NCBI GenBank assembly: GCA_002490775.1
Contig: DKUR01000022.1
Location: 27,541-91,540 of the forward strand
Length of the DNA: 64,000 bases
Direction: 5' to 3'
Source of the DNA: Lachnospiraceae bacterium UBA7199
Lineage (GTDB): Bacteria; Bacillota; Clostridia; Lachnospirales; Lachnospiraceae
Below the pieces are notes generated by a model. The model was not told the DNA's origin, searched no databases, and was given only the letters and a program-made list of their open reading frames with translations. This document shows positions 44,454-53,439 of this stretch, in pieces; within the stretch, counting starts at the first letter, position 1, and every line of letters starts with the position of its first letter. A program made the translations under genes and the position numbers.

Positions 44454-44514
44454 TTGACATATATAGTTTGTCTATATATAATATAGAAAATAGATATATA
44501 GATAAACTATATAT
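44454..44514 (+). promoter_or_regulatory. padR promoter overlapped by a double palindrome
   Basis: TTGACA (44454-44459), 17 bases and TATAAT (44477-44482) match the consensus exactly. Two arms, 44459-44479 and 44494-44514, are inverted copies of each other over 21 bases with one mismatch. Each arm is also a palindrome, ATATAG-N5-CTATAT. One covers the spacer, the other lies between the start site and the ribosome site. This fits tight autorepression by PadR, which is inference. Confidence 0.8.
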
Positions 44515-44523
44515 AGGAGGAAA

Positions 44524-44856
44524 ATGATGGCTGTTGATAAAACACTGGTATCTGGAAGCATGGCTATGCTGCTGCTAAAATTATTATCGGAAAAGGATAT
44601 GTATGGTTATGAAATGATTGATACCTTAAGGAAGCGTTCTCAAAATGTCTTTGAACTGAAGGCTGGAAGCATGTACCCATTGCTGCATAGTCTGGAGGAG
44701 AAAAATCTTCTTACCTCATATGAAAAAGAGGTGCTCGGAAAGGTAAGAAAATACTATAGTATTACCAGAGAAGGAAGAAAAGCACTTGGAAGGAAAGAGG
44801 AAGAATGGAAGGAGTATTCTCAGGCAGTATTGCAGGTATTGTCGTGTTCTGCCTAA
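44524..44856 (+). CDS. PadR-family transcriptional regulator
   Basis: A 110-residue PadR protein: a winged helix with MAMLLLKLLSEKDMYGYEMIDTLRKRS, then KAGSMYPLLHSLEEKNLLTSY and the wing VRKYYSITREGRKAL. A short dimerisation helix follows. PadR proteins usually repress a neighbouring membrane-protein gene. AGGAGGAAA precedes two adjacent ATGs (44524, 44527). Its promoter is covered by a strong double palindrome. The next gene begins 58 bases after its stop and is its probable partner. Confidence 0.92.
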   Translation: MMAVDKTLVSGSMAMLLLKLLSEKDMYGYEMIDTLRKRSQNVFELKAGSMYPLLHSLEEKNLLTSYEKEVLGKVRKYYSITREGRKALGRKEEEWKEYSQAVLQVLSCSA

Positions 44857-44914
44857 TGGAATAGCTTTGCAGGAAAATGGCAGCGTAGGTTGGGAAGAAA
44901 GGCAGGAGTTTGCA

Positions 44915-46297
44915 GTGGAAGAATATATTAGAATCGTAGCAGAGCAAATTCGCTGTAAAAAAGCGAGAGGACTGGTAAGTGATGAAATAAGGGCACATAT
45001 TGAGGATCAGGCTTTTGTTTACGAAGAAGAAGGAATAGAGAAAGAACAGGCAGTGGCAAAGGCTGTAAAAGATATGGGAGATCCTATAGAAGTGGGAATT
45101 TCTTTGGATAGAATACATAGACCGCAGATGGCATGGGGAATGGCTGCATTCATGGCGATGATAGGTATGTTCAGCATTTTAGTCCATATTTTTATAGGCA
45201 TCAATGATCCGGCGCTGGGAATGAATCATATAATAAGACAGGCAGTCTATACAATAATAGGATTTGTATTTATGTTTTTTGTGTGCTTTGTTGATTACAG
45301 TATCATTGCCAAGTCTGTAAAAATAATTATGCCCGTATTTTTGGGATTGCTGGTTTTAGGCTATTTTGCAGGGATAAAAGGAAATGGAGACGTCAGATGG
45401 ATCAGCATTGCAGGAATTACAATTTCTCTGATTCCACTTACTTACTTGTTAGTTCCCTTATATGGCGCTATGCTTTATCAGTATTATGGAGAAAAATGGC
45501 GGGGAATTATAAAAAGTCTGCTGTGGGTACTGCCTGCTGGAATACCGGCATATCTTTATCCTGACTTAAGTGCAGGAATAGCGCTCTTTGGAATGATGAT
45601 CATGTTGTTTTCGCTGGCAGTCTGGAAGAATTGGTTTAAAATTAAGAACAGCAAAAGGTTTTTAGTGTTGTTCTGGATGGGGCTTATACTTGCAGTGCCG
45701 CTTTTCTTTTTGATTTTGTGGGTAAGCGGAAGACTGCCAATGTACCAAAGCTATAGAATAGAGGCATTTCTTGGTGCGTTTACGGGAGAAGGAAGAAATG
45801 ATGTTAATTATGTATTTTTTCAAATAAGAGATATGATGATGCAAAGTAAGTTTATCGGTGCAAGCGGTGCTGCCCAAATGGACTCCTATCTTGGAGTAAA
45901 TATAGATTATGTGATCACATTTCTGGCAGTTCATTTTGGCTATGCTGCGGTTATTTTAATGGCAGCGTTGTTTGCAGGGCTGATAGGAAAAACCTTTCAT
46001 ATGGCTCTAAAGCAAAAAAATGAATTGGGAATGATGATGGCCTGCGGAAGCGGTATGGTGTTTTTTGTGCTTACAGTATTGTATTTTATGGAAAATGCCT
46101 CTCTTTTGCCGGTTATGTCAAGCGAACTGCCTTTCTTTTCAGCAGGGGCATCCAATATGGCTGTTTCTTTTATCCTTGCAGGGATCGTGCTTAGCGTATA
46201 CAGATTTAAAAGTGTTCTGCCTAAAAATCTTCAGGCAATGCAGGAGCAGAAAAAGAGGGGCAGGTTAAGATTTTCAATTTCCTGGGAGAAGGAGTGA
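44915..46297 (+). CDS. FtsW/RodA/SpoVE-like protein with N-terminal prefix (HAAS-like) domain
   Basis: A 460-residue membrane protein. The first 70 residues are a cytoplasmic helical domain (EEYIRIVAEQIRCKKARGLVSDEI...VKDMGDPIEVG) like the permease-prefix/HAAS domains found next to PadR regulators. About ten helices of the SEDS (FtsW/RodA) family follow. SEDS proteins polymerise lipid II with a partner PBP. The Asp of NIDYVITF may match the SEDS catalytic Asp, but the usual EELG after it reads VHFG. No PBP is adjacent. I set the start at GTG 44915, six bases after AGGCAGGAG; earlier in-frame starts overlap padR. Confidence 0.82.
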   Translation: MEEYIRIVAEQIRCKKARGLVSDEIRAHIEDQAFVYEEEGIEKEQAVAKAVKDMGDPIEVGISLDRIHRPQMAWGMAAFMAMIGMFSILVHIFIGINDPALGMNHIIRQAVYTIIGFVFMFFVCFVDYSIIAKSVKIIMPVFLGLLVLGYFAGIKGNGDVRWISIAGITISLIPLTYLLVPLYGAMLYQYYGEKWRGIIKSLLWVLPAGIPAYLYPDLSAGIALFGMMIMLFSLAVWKNWFKIKNSKRFLVLFWMGLILAVPLFFLILWVSGRLPMYQSYRIEAFLGAFTGEGRNDVNYVFFQIRDMMMQSKFIGASGAAQMDSYLGVNIDYVITFLAVHFGYAAVILMAALFAGLIGKTFHMALKQKNELGMMMACGSGMVFFVLTVLYFMENASLLPVMSSELPFFSAGASNMAVSFILAGIVLSVYRFKSVLPKNLQAMQEQKKRGRLRFSISWEKE

Positions 46298-46301
46298 GGT
46301 C

Positions 46302-47708
46302 TTAGGCCTCTGCTCCATCTGCCACAATATTCTGCAGCCATACATTGCTTTTTACCATAAAGAAGCCCAAAATCACTTTAATAAGTTCTGAAAACTGAAC
46401 CAGGAAAAATACTGTTGTTATGGACAGTGCAGTGTGTCTTGCCAGAAGGTAAGCCAACGGTATAATGAGCACCCAGGTATAGACGCTGTCGAACAGAAAA
46501 GTGACTATGGTCTTTCCACCGGAGCGCAGGGTAAAATAGGTACAGTGAGAAAAAGAGCATAGCGGCATAGCCAGAGCGGAGATAGTGATAAAAGTTCTGG
46601 CAAGCTCTTTAATACTGTCTTCTGTATTATAAATAGAAGGGAAAAATCTGCCTACAATTGCCATAATTAGCGCAACACAGCTACAGCAAAAAACAGAAAA
46701 GAAGATCATCTTATTATCCGCATCTTTTGCCTCTTTGATTTTTCCTGCTCCCAGGAGCTGCCCCACTACAATAGAAATACATCCGCCAAGCTGAATATAT
46801 ACAATATTAAAAAGATTAGTAATGGTGGAAGAAATGTTTTGTGCGGCAACTACTTCAAGGCCCCGAACCGCATAACATTGTACAATTACAGTCATGCCGG
46901 TGGCCCACAGCATTTCGTTTACCATAAGGGGAGTTCCTTTTGTGAAAATGTCCTTAAGAATCCTGCGGGGAATCACAAAGCTTTTGTAAGCGCCAATGAT
47001 ATAAGGATTGTAGTTTTTGTGGGTGTGCGTCCATATGACAACAATACCGCATTCAATAAATCTTGCCACTACTGTGGCAATAGCTGCGCCTTGTACACCA
47101 AGTGCAGGGATACCGCCAAATCCAAATATGAGTATGTAGTCTAAAATCAGGTTTGTGACCACAGCAGCGACACTGGCGAGCATAGGGACAAAGGTGCGTC
47201 CGGTCTCACGGATGGTATTTACATAGGATTGATTTAGGGCAAATGGAATAAGCCCCAGCATCATAATGTGCAAATATTCTTCACCATATTTTAAAGCAAG
47301 GGTAATATCACCCACGCTGCCGCTGTCATTCAAATAAAGGGAAATCAACTGGGTATTGCAGGTGCCAAAAAGTAAGAGGGCTGCACCAGCAATTAACATG
47401 CAGGCATAAAGCTTAAAACGGAAAGCATATTTCTGCCCTTCATAGTCGCCTTTTCCATAAAACTGAGTACCAAAAATACCGGCGCCGGAAACGCCGCCGA
47501 AAATACAGATATTAAAAACAAACATCAACTGATTGACAATGGCAACACCTGACATTTGCTCTGTTCCGATTTGCCCTACCATGATATTGTCCAAAAAGTT
47601 CACAAAACTGGTAATGGCATTTTGAATGATCAGGGGAACTGCAAGAAAAAGCACACGCCGGTAAAAATATTTATCACCAATAAATTTTTCTCTAAATTTT
47701 GTCCACAT
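46302..47708 (-). CDS. MATE-family efflux transporter
   Basis: A 468-residue secondary transporter with twelve predicted helices, of the MATE/NorM group. It begins with the FLAVPLIIQNAITSFVNFLDNIMVGQIG block, and the second half repeats the pattern (GTPLMVNEMLWATGMTVIVQ). Such pumps export drugs or metabolites with Na+ or H+; the substrate is unknown. It converges on the FtsW-like gene, with only 4 bases between stops and a GGAG.GAGG/CCTC..CTCC hairpin spanning the junction. An AGGCTTATTTT leader and a promoter with an internal palindrome lie upstream. Confidence 0.93.
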   Translation of the reverse strand: MWTKFREKFIGDKYFYRRVLFLAVPLIIQNAITSFVNFLDNIMVGQIGTEQMSGVAIVNQLMFVFNICIFGGVSGAGIFGTQFYGKGDYEGQKYAFRFKLYACMLIAGAALLLFGTCNTQLISLYLNDSGSVGDITLALKYGEEYLHIMMLGLIPFALNQSYVNTIRETGRTFVPMLASVAAVVTNLILDYILIFGFGGIPALGVQGAAIATVVARFIECGIVVIWTHTHKNYNPYIIGAYKSFVIPRRILKDIFTKGTPLMVNEMLWATGMTVIVQCYAVRGLEVVAAQNISSTITNLFNIVYIQLGGCISIVVGQLLGAGKIKEAKDADNKMIFFSVFCCSCVALIMAIVGRFFPSIYNTEDSIKELARTFITISALAMPLCSFSHCTYFTLRSGGKTIVTFLFDSVYTWVLIIPLAYLLARHTALSITTVFFLVQFSELIKVILGFFMVKSNVWLQNIVADGAEA

Positions 47709-47738
47709 AAAATAAGCCTCCGTTTGTCATGTCAGACT

Positions 47739-47767
47739 ATTGTAATAGATAGAATCTATTTCGTCAA
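47739..47767 (-). promoter_or_regulatory. MATE gene promoter with palindromic operator
   Basis: On the reverse strand TTGACG (47767-47762), 17 bases and TACAAT (47744-47739). The spacer is filled by the palindrome AATAGATAGAATCTATT (7-base arms, 3-base centre), a candidate repressor site. Confidence 0.7.
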
Positions 47768-47769
47768 TA

Positions 47770-47798
47770 TGGACATCTGCTTTCTTTTTCAGTATAAT
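47770..47798 (+). promoter_or_regulatory. Promoter of the CUT1 sugar transporter operon
   Basis: TGGACA (47770-47775), 17 bases and TATAAT (47793-47798). It is divergent from the MATE promoter three bases away, so a regulator bound at the palindrome could affect both. Confidence 0.65.
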
Positions 47799-47882
47799 GT
47801 GAAGTGATCATTTCTGATAATTAATGTGCATATCCAAGGCCTGTTTTTAGGAGAAAGATGTGCAGGAAGGGGCAGGTATAAA

Positions 47883-49013
47883 ATGGAGGTTACCTTACAG
47901 AATCTGACGAAAAAGTTTCCGGGGCGGGATAAAAAAAAGCATGAAGATGTAATCGCAGTCAATGACTTTACATTTGAAATTCCAGATGGAAAGTTGATCG
48001 GGCTGCTGGGGCCTTCCGGGTGTGGTAAAAGTACGACGCTTAATCTGATTAGCGGACTTTTGAAACCTACGGAAGGCAGAATATTTTTTGGAGAAGAAGA
48101 TGTTACGGATCTTCCGCCGGAAAACAGAGGGATTGGACTGGTGTTTCAAAATTATGCCCTTTATCCTCATTTGACGGTGAAGCAGAATATATTATTCCCT
48201 TTAGAAAATTTAAAGGGGAAGGACAAGCTGTCTAAAGCACAGATGCTGGAAAAGGCATATGAGGCAGCCAGGCTTGTTCAGATTGATGATCTGATGGATC
48301 GTAAGCCGGGAGAGCTTTCAGGCGGGCAACAGCAGCGAGTGGCAATTGCACGTGCCTTGGTAAAGCGCCCAAAGGTGTTATTGCTTGATGAACCGCTTTC
48401 TAATCTTGATGCAAGACTGCGGCTTCAGACAAGGGAAGAGATCAGAAGAATACAAAGAGAAACAAAAATTACAACAATATTTGTAACCCATGATCAGGAA
48501 GAAGCAATGAGTATTTCTGACATGATTGTCGTTATGAAGGAGGGTGTGGTACAACAGATAGATAAGCCTCAGAAGGTTTATGATGATCCTAAAAATTTAT
48601 TTGTGGCAAAATTCTTAGGAACGCCGCCAGTTAATGTGTTTACAGGGCAGATCAAGGATCAGAAGCTTTACATAGGAAATGACTGTGTTATGGAGGCTAA
48701 GGGGGTTAAGGATCAGGCAGTTTATGTGGGAATCCGGCCGGAAGGTTTTTGCCCCAGGGCAGATGGTACGCTTTGCTGCATACTGCAAGGGGTGGAAGTG
48801 ATGGGACGTGACATTAGTGTCATTTCCGCCAATGAAGCTTCTTTGAATACAACAGTACGTTCCATTGTTGGCACAGAAAACAAAGCAGATATGGAAAAGA
48901 TACTTTCTATGAGCGAAGGACGTATTACAAATGATGCGGTAGTAAAGTTTGCTCTTGCGCCCCACAAGGTATTTATTTTTCAAAAAGAAACAGAAGAAAG
49001 AATTTACCTTTAA
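47883..49013 (+). CDS. CUT1 sugar ABC transporter ATPase (MalK/UgpC-type)
   Basis: A 376-residue ATPase. Motifs are Walker [11 protein letters not shown]-loop [10 protein letters not shown], signature [14 protein letters not shown], Walker [16 protein letters not shown] and H-loop VTHDQEEAM. The C-terminal TOBE domain contains [13 protein letters not shown]. Unlike the stand-alone ATPase at 39.5 kb, this one begins a complete operon with two permeases and a binding protein. The ATG at 47883 lies after GGAAGGGGCAGG. An upstream in-frame ATG at 47826 has a poorer context. Confidence 0.92.
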   Translation: MEVTLQNLTKKFPGRDKKKHEDVIAVNDFTFEIPDGKLIGLLGPSGCGKSTTLNLISGLLKPTEGRIFFGEEDVTDLPPENRGIGLVFQNYALYPHLTVKQNILFPLENLKGKDKLSKAQMLEKAYEAARLVQIDDLMDRKPGELSGGQQQRVAIARALVKRPKVLLLDEPLSNLDARLRLQTREEIRRIQRETKITTIFVTHDQEEAMSISDMIVVMKEGVVQQIDKPQKVYDDPKNLFVAKFLGTPPVNVFTGQIKDQKLYIGNDCVMEAKGVKDQAVYVGIRPEGFCPRADGTLCCILQGVEVMGRDISVISANEASLNTTVRSIVGTENKADMEKILSMSEGRITNDAVVKFALAPHKVFIFQKETEERIYL

Positions 49014-49050
49014 GGACATATGCAGATGTGGGAAAGGCATGGGTGTAAAT

Positions 49051-49953
49051 ATGGTAAAAAAATTGAAAAGCAGTAGTTTTAAAGGATGGATCTATCTTTT
49101 GCCGGCAATTTTGTTTTTAGGGTGTTTCATGGTTTATCCTCTGATTGATGTTTTTATTTATTCTTTTGAAGAGGGATATAATTCCGCTTCGCAGACTTAT
49201 TTCGGGGTTGGCTTTTATAATTATTCTTATGTATTGCATGATCCTTACTTTTTGCAGGCTGTAAAAAATACATTTATTCTGGTGATTATTACGGTGCCAT
49301 TGTCCACAGGGATTGCGCTTTTTATTTCTCTGGGATTAAGTATGATAAAGCCCCTTAAAAATTTGTTCCAGACGATTTATTTTCTGCCCTATGTGACTAA
49401 CACTTTAGCTGTCGGCCTGGTATTTATGATTTTATTCAAAAAAACAGCATATTCGGAAGGTCTCGTAAATCTGATGATCAGTTGGTTTGGTGGAAAAACT
49501 GTTGATTTTATTGATGGTCCATATTGGGCAAAGATGTTTGTTTTGTGTTTTTATACGATATGGATTGTTCTTCCCTTTAAGATTTTAATTTTGACCAGTG
49601 CGCTTTCTTCGGTGGATCAAATTTACTATAATGCTGCAAAGGTAGATGGAACTTCTAAGTTCAGGACATTTATGAAAATTACTCTTCCCATGATTTCGCC
49701 TATGATTTTCTATTTGATTATTACAGGGTTTATAGGGGCCTTTAAAGCATATAGTGATGCGGTTGCATTGTTTGGAACAAACTTAAATGCTGCTGAAATG
49801 AATACCATCGTTGGATATGTGTATGATATGCTTTATGGCGACAGCGGAGGTTACCCTTCTTATGCATCGGCTGCGGCAATTATATTATTTGCCATAGTGC
49901 TTACCATTACTTGTATTAATTTATTGATCAGCAAAAAGAATGTTCACTATTAA
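49051..49953 (+). CDS. CUT1 sugar ABC transporter permease, MalF-type
   Basis: A 300-residue inner-membrane permease with six predicted helices. It has the cytoplasmic EAA-loop sequence YYNAAKVDGTSKFRTFMKITLPMISP that contacts the ATPase. The N-terminus KGWIYLLPAILFLGCFMVYPL is typical of UgpA/LacF-type proteins. The start may be ATG 49051 or 49039; the ribosome site at 49031-49037 is too close to 49039, so I favour 49051. It is followed by the second permease after 18 bases. Confidence 0.92.
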   Translation: MVKKLKSSSFKGWIYLLPAILFLGCFMVYPLIDVFIYSFEEGYNSASQTYFGVGFYNYSYVLHDPYFLQAVKNTFILVIITVPLSTGIALFISLGLSMIKPLKNLFQTIYFLPYVTNTLAVGLVFMILFKKTAYSEGLVNLMISWFGGKTVDFIDGPYWAKMFVLCFYTIWIVLPFKILILTSALSSVDQIYYNAAKVDGTSKFRTFMKITLPMISPMIFYLIITGFIGAFKAYSDAVALFGTNLNAAEMNTIVGYVYDMLYGDSGGYPSYASAAAIILFAIVLTITCINLLISKKNVHY

Positions 49954-49971
49954 GCGGGGGAGGAGATTGAA

Positions 49972-50847
49972 ATGGAAAATTTAACAGATTACGGCAAAAT
50001 TGAAAAGAATGCCAGAACCCGCAAAAAAATTACAAATATAGTCACGTATTTTTTTCTGGTTTTGTGGGCAGTGGTTGTTTTATTTCCTTTTTACTGGATG
50101 GTTTTAACTTCTGTAAAAAGTTATAGTGCCTATAATTCAGAGTATATTCCTAAGTTTTTCACTTTATCGCCTACGCTGCAGAACTATGTAGATGCCTTTA
50201 CCACAGTTCCTCTTGGAAAATACTTTATGAACACGGTTATTTTTACTATTGTGACTACTGGTGTTATGCTTGTAGTGATAACCCTTGCAGCATTTGCTTT
50301 TGCACGCCTGGAATTCAGGGGGAAAAATATTGTATTTGTAATTTTTCTTTCCCTGATGATGATTCCCAACGAATTGGTGATTATCACTAATTTTGTGACG
50401 ATTACAAATCTGGATATGCGGAATACCTTTGCAGGCCTGATTCTGCCCTCCATTACTTCAGTCTTTTATATTTATCTATTAAAGGAAAATTTTGAGCAGA
50501 TACCGGACGGGCTTTACTATGCGGCAAAAGTTGATGGAACTTCTGACTTAAAATATTTGCTTAAGGTTATGATACCTATCTCGAAGCCTACTTTAATCAC
50601 AATTACCATATTAAAGGTAATTGAGTGCTGGAATTCTTATGTTTGGCCAAGATTAATTACGGATGATGAAAACTATTATCTGGTGTCAAATGGAATTCAG
50701 GAGATTCGGGAAAATGGATTTGGACGTGAAAATATTCCGGCAATGATGGCGGCAGTGGTAGTGATTTCGGTTCCTTTAATCGTATTGTTTTTGATTTTCC
50801 GAAAGAAGGTTATGGCCGGGGTTTCCAGAGGAGGGATGAAAGGGTGA
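49972..50847 (+). CDS. CUT1 sugar ABC transporter permease, MalG-type
   Basis: A 291-residue permease with six predicted helices. It starts with a cytoplasmic tail and VVVLFPFYWMVLTSVKSY, and carries the EAA loop YYAAKVDGTSDLKYLLKVMIPISKP. It pairs with the preceding MalF-type permease. GGGGGAGGAGA precedes the ATG. Its stop codon overlaps the GTG start of the binding-protein gene by 4 bases, so translation is coupled. Confidence 0.93.
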   Translation: MENLTDYGKIEKNARTRKKITNIVTYFFLVLWAVVVLFPFYWMVLTSVKSYSAYNSEYIPKFFTLSPTLQNYVDAFTTVPLGKYFMNTVIFTIVTTGVMLVVITLAAFAFARLEFRGKNIVFVIFLSLMMIPNELVIITNFVTITNLDMRNTFAGLILPSITSVFYIYLLKENFEQIPDGLYYAAKVDGTSDLKYLLKVMIPISKPTLITITILKVIECWNSYVWPRLITDDENYYLVSNGIQEIRENGFGRENIPAMMAAVVVISVPLIVLFLIFRKKVMAGVSRGGMKG

Positions 50848-52451
50848 AGAAAAAAGTGCGTGCGGTTTTACTAACAGTACTTGCAGCCGCCTGTGGATTT
50901 GTGCTTGCTGGCTGTCATGGTTCAAAAGGGCTGGAGGCATTTGTCATGCCTGAAGAATTTGATTCGGCAAGGGAGTATGAGATTACCTTTTGGGCAAAAA
51001 ATGATACAAATAAAACACAGACTGCAATTTATGAGCAGGCAATTGCTGATTTTGAAAAACTGTATCCCAATATTACTGTAAACTTAAGGCTGTATACGGA
51101 TTATGGTAAAATTTATAATGATGTGATAACCAATATCGCAACCGGCACCACACCTAATGTCTGCATTACTTATCCGGATCATATTGCAACCTACTTGACA
51201 GGCACTAATATTGTTGTGCCACTGGAAGAGCTGGCAGCGGATGAGGCATATGGACTCGGAGGAAATAAGGTTTTGTTTGATTCCCCTTCTGTTACAGAGA
51301 TCATTCCACAGTTTCTGGAGGAGTGTTCTTTTGGCGGGCATTATTATGCGCTGCCCTACATGCGTTCAACGGAGGCCTGCTATATTAATAAAACTTATGT
51401 GGAGGCATTGGGATATACACTGCCAAAGGAACTTACATGGGATTTTATCTGGGAGGTTTCAGAGGCGGCTATGGCGCAGGATGAATCAGGAAACTATCTG
51501 GTAAATGGGCAGAAGGTGTTGATTCCTTTTATTTATAAATCCACCGACAATATGATGATCCAGATGCTGCACCAGAAAGATGCCGGATATTCCACAGAAG
51601 ACGGTGATATTTACCTTTTTAATGATACTACAAAGGAATTGTTGCTTACCATTGCAGAACATGGCAAAACAGGGGCATTTTCCACCTTTAAGATTTCCAG
51701 CTATCCGGCCAACCTATTAAATGCAGGTCAATGTATTTTTGCCATAGATTCAACCGCAGGAGCTACGTGGATGGGAACAAATGCGCCGCTGCTTGATATT
51801 AGTGAGGATAAAGTGGTGGAGTTTGAAACTGTGGTTATGAAAATCCCACAATTCGAACCGGAGAACCCTAAAATGATATCACAGGGCCCTTCTTTGTGTA
51901 TTTTCAATAAAAATGATTCTCAGGAGGTTTTAGCATCCTGGCTGTTTATGCAGTATTTGCTTACAAATGAGGTTCAAATTGCTTATTCGGAAACGGAAGG
52001 ATATGTGCCTGTGACTTTAAAAGCCCAGCAGTCAGCAGAATATCAGAATTATTTGGCAAGATGCGGAGAGGATAATGGGCTTCATTATGAAGTTAAAATA
52101 AAGGCAGCAGAACTATTGCTTAACAATGTGGAGAACACGTTTGTAACTCCAGTATTTAATGGTTCGGCGTCTCTTAGGGATGCAGCCGGAGGGCTGATTG
52201 AAAATACAGTGAAGTCTGTCAGAAGGGGGCAGGAAATTAATGATGCATATTTAGAGAAGCTATATGCGGATACTATGTCTTTATATCGCCTGGATCAGCT
52301 TGCAGGACAAAACAGCAGCACTTCTTCTGGCAAGGCTGATTTAGGAAAACTACCCAAAACTTCAGTGATCCTATTGGCAGCATTAATAGGTGCATGGGTG
52401 CTGATTACTTTGTATGTGGTCTGTAGCAGGGTTAAAAAAGAAAAGAAATAA
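50844..52451 (+). CDS. Sugar-binding lipoprotein with an extra C-terminal membrane helix
   Basis: A 535-residue extracellular solute-binding protein (family 1). The signal ends at lipobox LAGC (Cys24), so it should be lipid-anchored. The mature part has the type 1 binding fold (YEITFWAKNDTNKTQ; YALPYMRSTEACYINKTY; LLNAGQCIFAIDSTAG). Unusually, the protein ends with a hydrophobic helix (about 508-528, VILLAALIGAWVLITLYVVC) and a basic tail RVKKEKK, a second anchor with its end inside. The start is GTG, coupled to the upstream permease. The ligand is unknown. Confidence 0.88.
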   Translation: MKKKVRAVLLTVLAAACGFVLAGCHGSKGLEAFVMPEEFDSAREYEITFWAKNDTNKTQTAIYEQAIADFEKLYPNITVNLRLYTDYGKIYNDVITNIATGTTPNVCITYPDHIATYLTGTNIVVPLEELAADEAYGLGGNKVLFDSPSVTEIIPQFLEECSFGGHYYALPYMRSTEACYINKTYVEALGYTLPKELTWDFIWEVSEAAMAQDESGNYLVNGQKVLIPFIYKSTDNMMIQMLHQKDAGYSTEDGDIYLFNDTTKELLLTIAEHGKTGAFSTFKISSYPANLLNAGQCIFAIDSTAGATWMGTNAPLLDISEDKVVEFETVVMKIPQFEPENPKMISQGPSLCIFNKNDSQEVLASWLFMQYLLTNEVQIAYSETEGYVPVTLKAQQSAEYQNYLARCGEDNGLHYEVKIKAAELLLNNVENTFVTPVFNGSASLRDAAGGLIENTVKSVRRGQEINDAYLEKLYADTMSLYRLDQLAGQNSSTSSGKADLGKLPKTSVILLAALIGAWVLITLYVVCSRVKKEKK

Positions 52452-52464
52452 GTAATAACTACTA

Positions 52465-52492
52465 TTGATTTATTGGTAAATTCATGTATAAT
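52465..52492 (+). promoter_or_regulatory. Promoter of the small lipoprotein gene
   Basis: TTGATT (52465-52470), 16 bases and TATAAT (52487-52492), 67 bases before the gene. The lipoprotein can thus be made separately from the ABC operon. Confidence 0.6.
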
Positions 52493-52558
52493 TATCTCGA
52501 TATTATTAATTAATAAACTACATAATGAGGCACTTCGAAATGGAGGAAATGAGGGAAA

Positions 52559-53302
52559 ATGAAAAAGTTTATATCGTTACTTTTGGTTGCTGCGCTTGTA
52601 TTTGCATTTGCAGGATGCGGCTCTAAGGATGGTGGAGATGCGGCAGATGTTAAGTCAGAAGGCGTTATGACATATGAGGAATATGTTGCGGCAGCATTGG
52701 ATTCGGAAGTTGTAATCGAAACTTATGTACAGGCAAAGCAGTCCTGGTGGGATAATCAGGCTACCGTTTATACCCAGGATAAGGATGGCGGCTATTTTCT
52801 GTACAACATGGCATGTTCTGAAGAAGATTACGCAAAGCTGACACAGGGAACGAAGATCAAAGTTACCGGATATAAGGCAGAATGGTCCGGTGAAGTTGAA
52901 ATTATTGATGCTACATTTGAGATTGAAGATGGAAATTATGTTGCCAAGGCTGAAGATGTAACATCTTTACTTGGAACAGATGAACTGATCGCTCATCAAA
53001 ATAAGTTTGTTGCTTTTAAGGGAATGACTGTTGAGGCAGCAGGACAGGATGCAGACGGAAATGACGTGGCATTCTTATATTCCTGGGATGGTTCAGGCCA
53101 GGATGGAGATGACTTGTATTTCAACGTTTCCCTTAACGGAGAGACTTATACCTTTACAGTTGAATCTTATCTGTGCGACAATACAACAGATGTTTACAAT
53201 GCAGTAAAATCATTAAACATTGGCGATACAGTGGATATGGAAGGGTTTTTATATTGGTATGAAGGTGTAAATCCTCACATTACTTCTGTAACAGTGAAAT
53301 AA
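52559..53302 (+). CDS. Lipoprotein with OB-fold-like repeats, function unknown
   Basis: A 247-residue lipoprotein with lipobox FAGC (Cys20). The mature part appears to hold two related beta-rich segments, KVTGYKAEWSGEVEIIDATFEIEDG and VDMEGFLYWYEGVNPHITSVTV. These recall the OB-fold of nucleic-acid- or sugar-binding lipoproteins, but the match is by pattern only. Many Trp/Tyr residues suggest carbohydrate or ligand stacking. It follows the sugar ABC operon but has its own promoter and a strong terminator. GGAGGAAATGAGGG precedes the ATG. Confidence 0.75.
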   Translation: MKKFISLLLVAALVFAFAGCGSKDGGDAADVKSEGVMTYEEYVAAALDSEVVIETYVQAKQSWWDNQATVYTQDKDGGYFLYNMACSEEDYAKLTQGTKIKVTGYKAEWSGEVEIIDATFEIEDGNYVAKAEDVTSLLGTDELIAHQNKFVAFKGMTVEAAGQDADGNDVAFLYSWDGSGQDGDDLYFNVSLNGETYTFTVESYLCDNTTDVYNAVKSLNIGDTVDMEGFLYWYEGVNPHITSVTVK

Positions 53303-53342
53303 TCTACATATTGAAAAAATAAAATAAACATAGCAATAAACT

Positions 53343-53373
53343 AAGCCTCCGGTTTTAAAGTCCGGAGGCTTTT
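53343..53373 (+). terminator. Terminator after the lipoprotein gene
   Basis: A perfect 10-bp stem AAGCCTCCGG/CCGGAGGCTT with a 9-base loop is followed by TTGCTT. Confidence 0.85.
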
Positions 53374-53375
53374 GC

Positions 53376-53418
53376 TTAACATAAGGATGGCTGGCAAAGC
53401 CTGGCATCCTTATGTTGT
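53376..53418 (+). repeat. AACATAAGG palindromic repeat, copy 2
   Basis: The arms AACATAAGGATG (53378-53389) and CATCCTTATGTT (53405-53416) are perfect inverted repeats. The inside reads GCTGGCAAAGCCTGG. This is the most complete copy of the family. It lies between the lipoprotein terminator and the convergent DUF2971 gene. Confidence 0.85.
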
Positions 53419-53439
53419 AATATTTATATGAATAGAGGG

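Noticed and set aside
44786..44914. N-terminal extension of the FtsW-like protein overlapping padR
   Set aside because: It reads padR sequence in another frame. GTG 44915 has a good ribosome site and starts the recognisable prefix domain.
53376..53418. Possible c-di-GMP riboswitch, because of the GGCAAAGCC core
   Set aside because: The element is too short and lacks the GEMM second stem. It recurs as a simple palindrome at unrelated positions.
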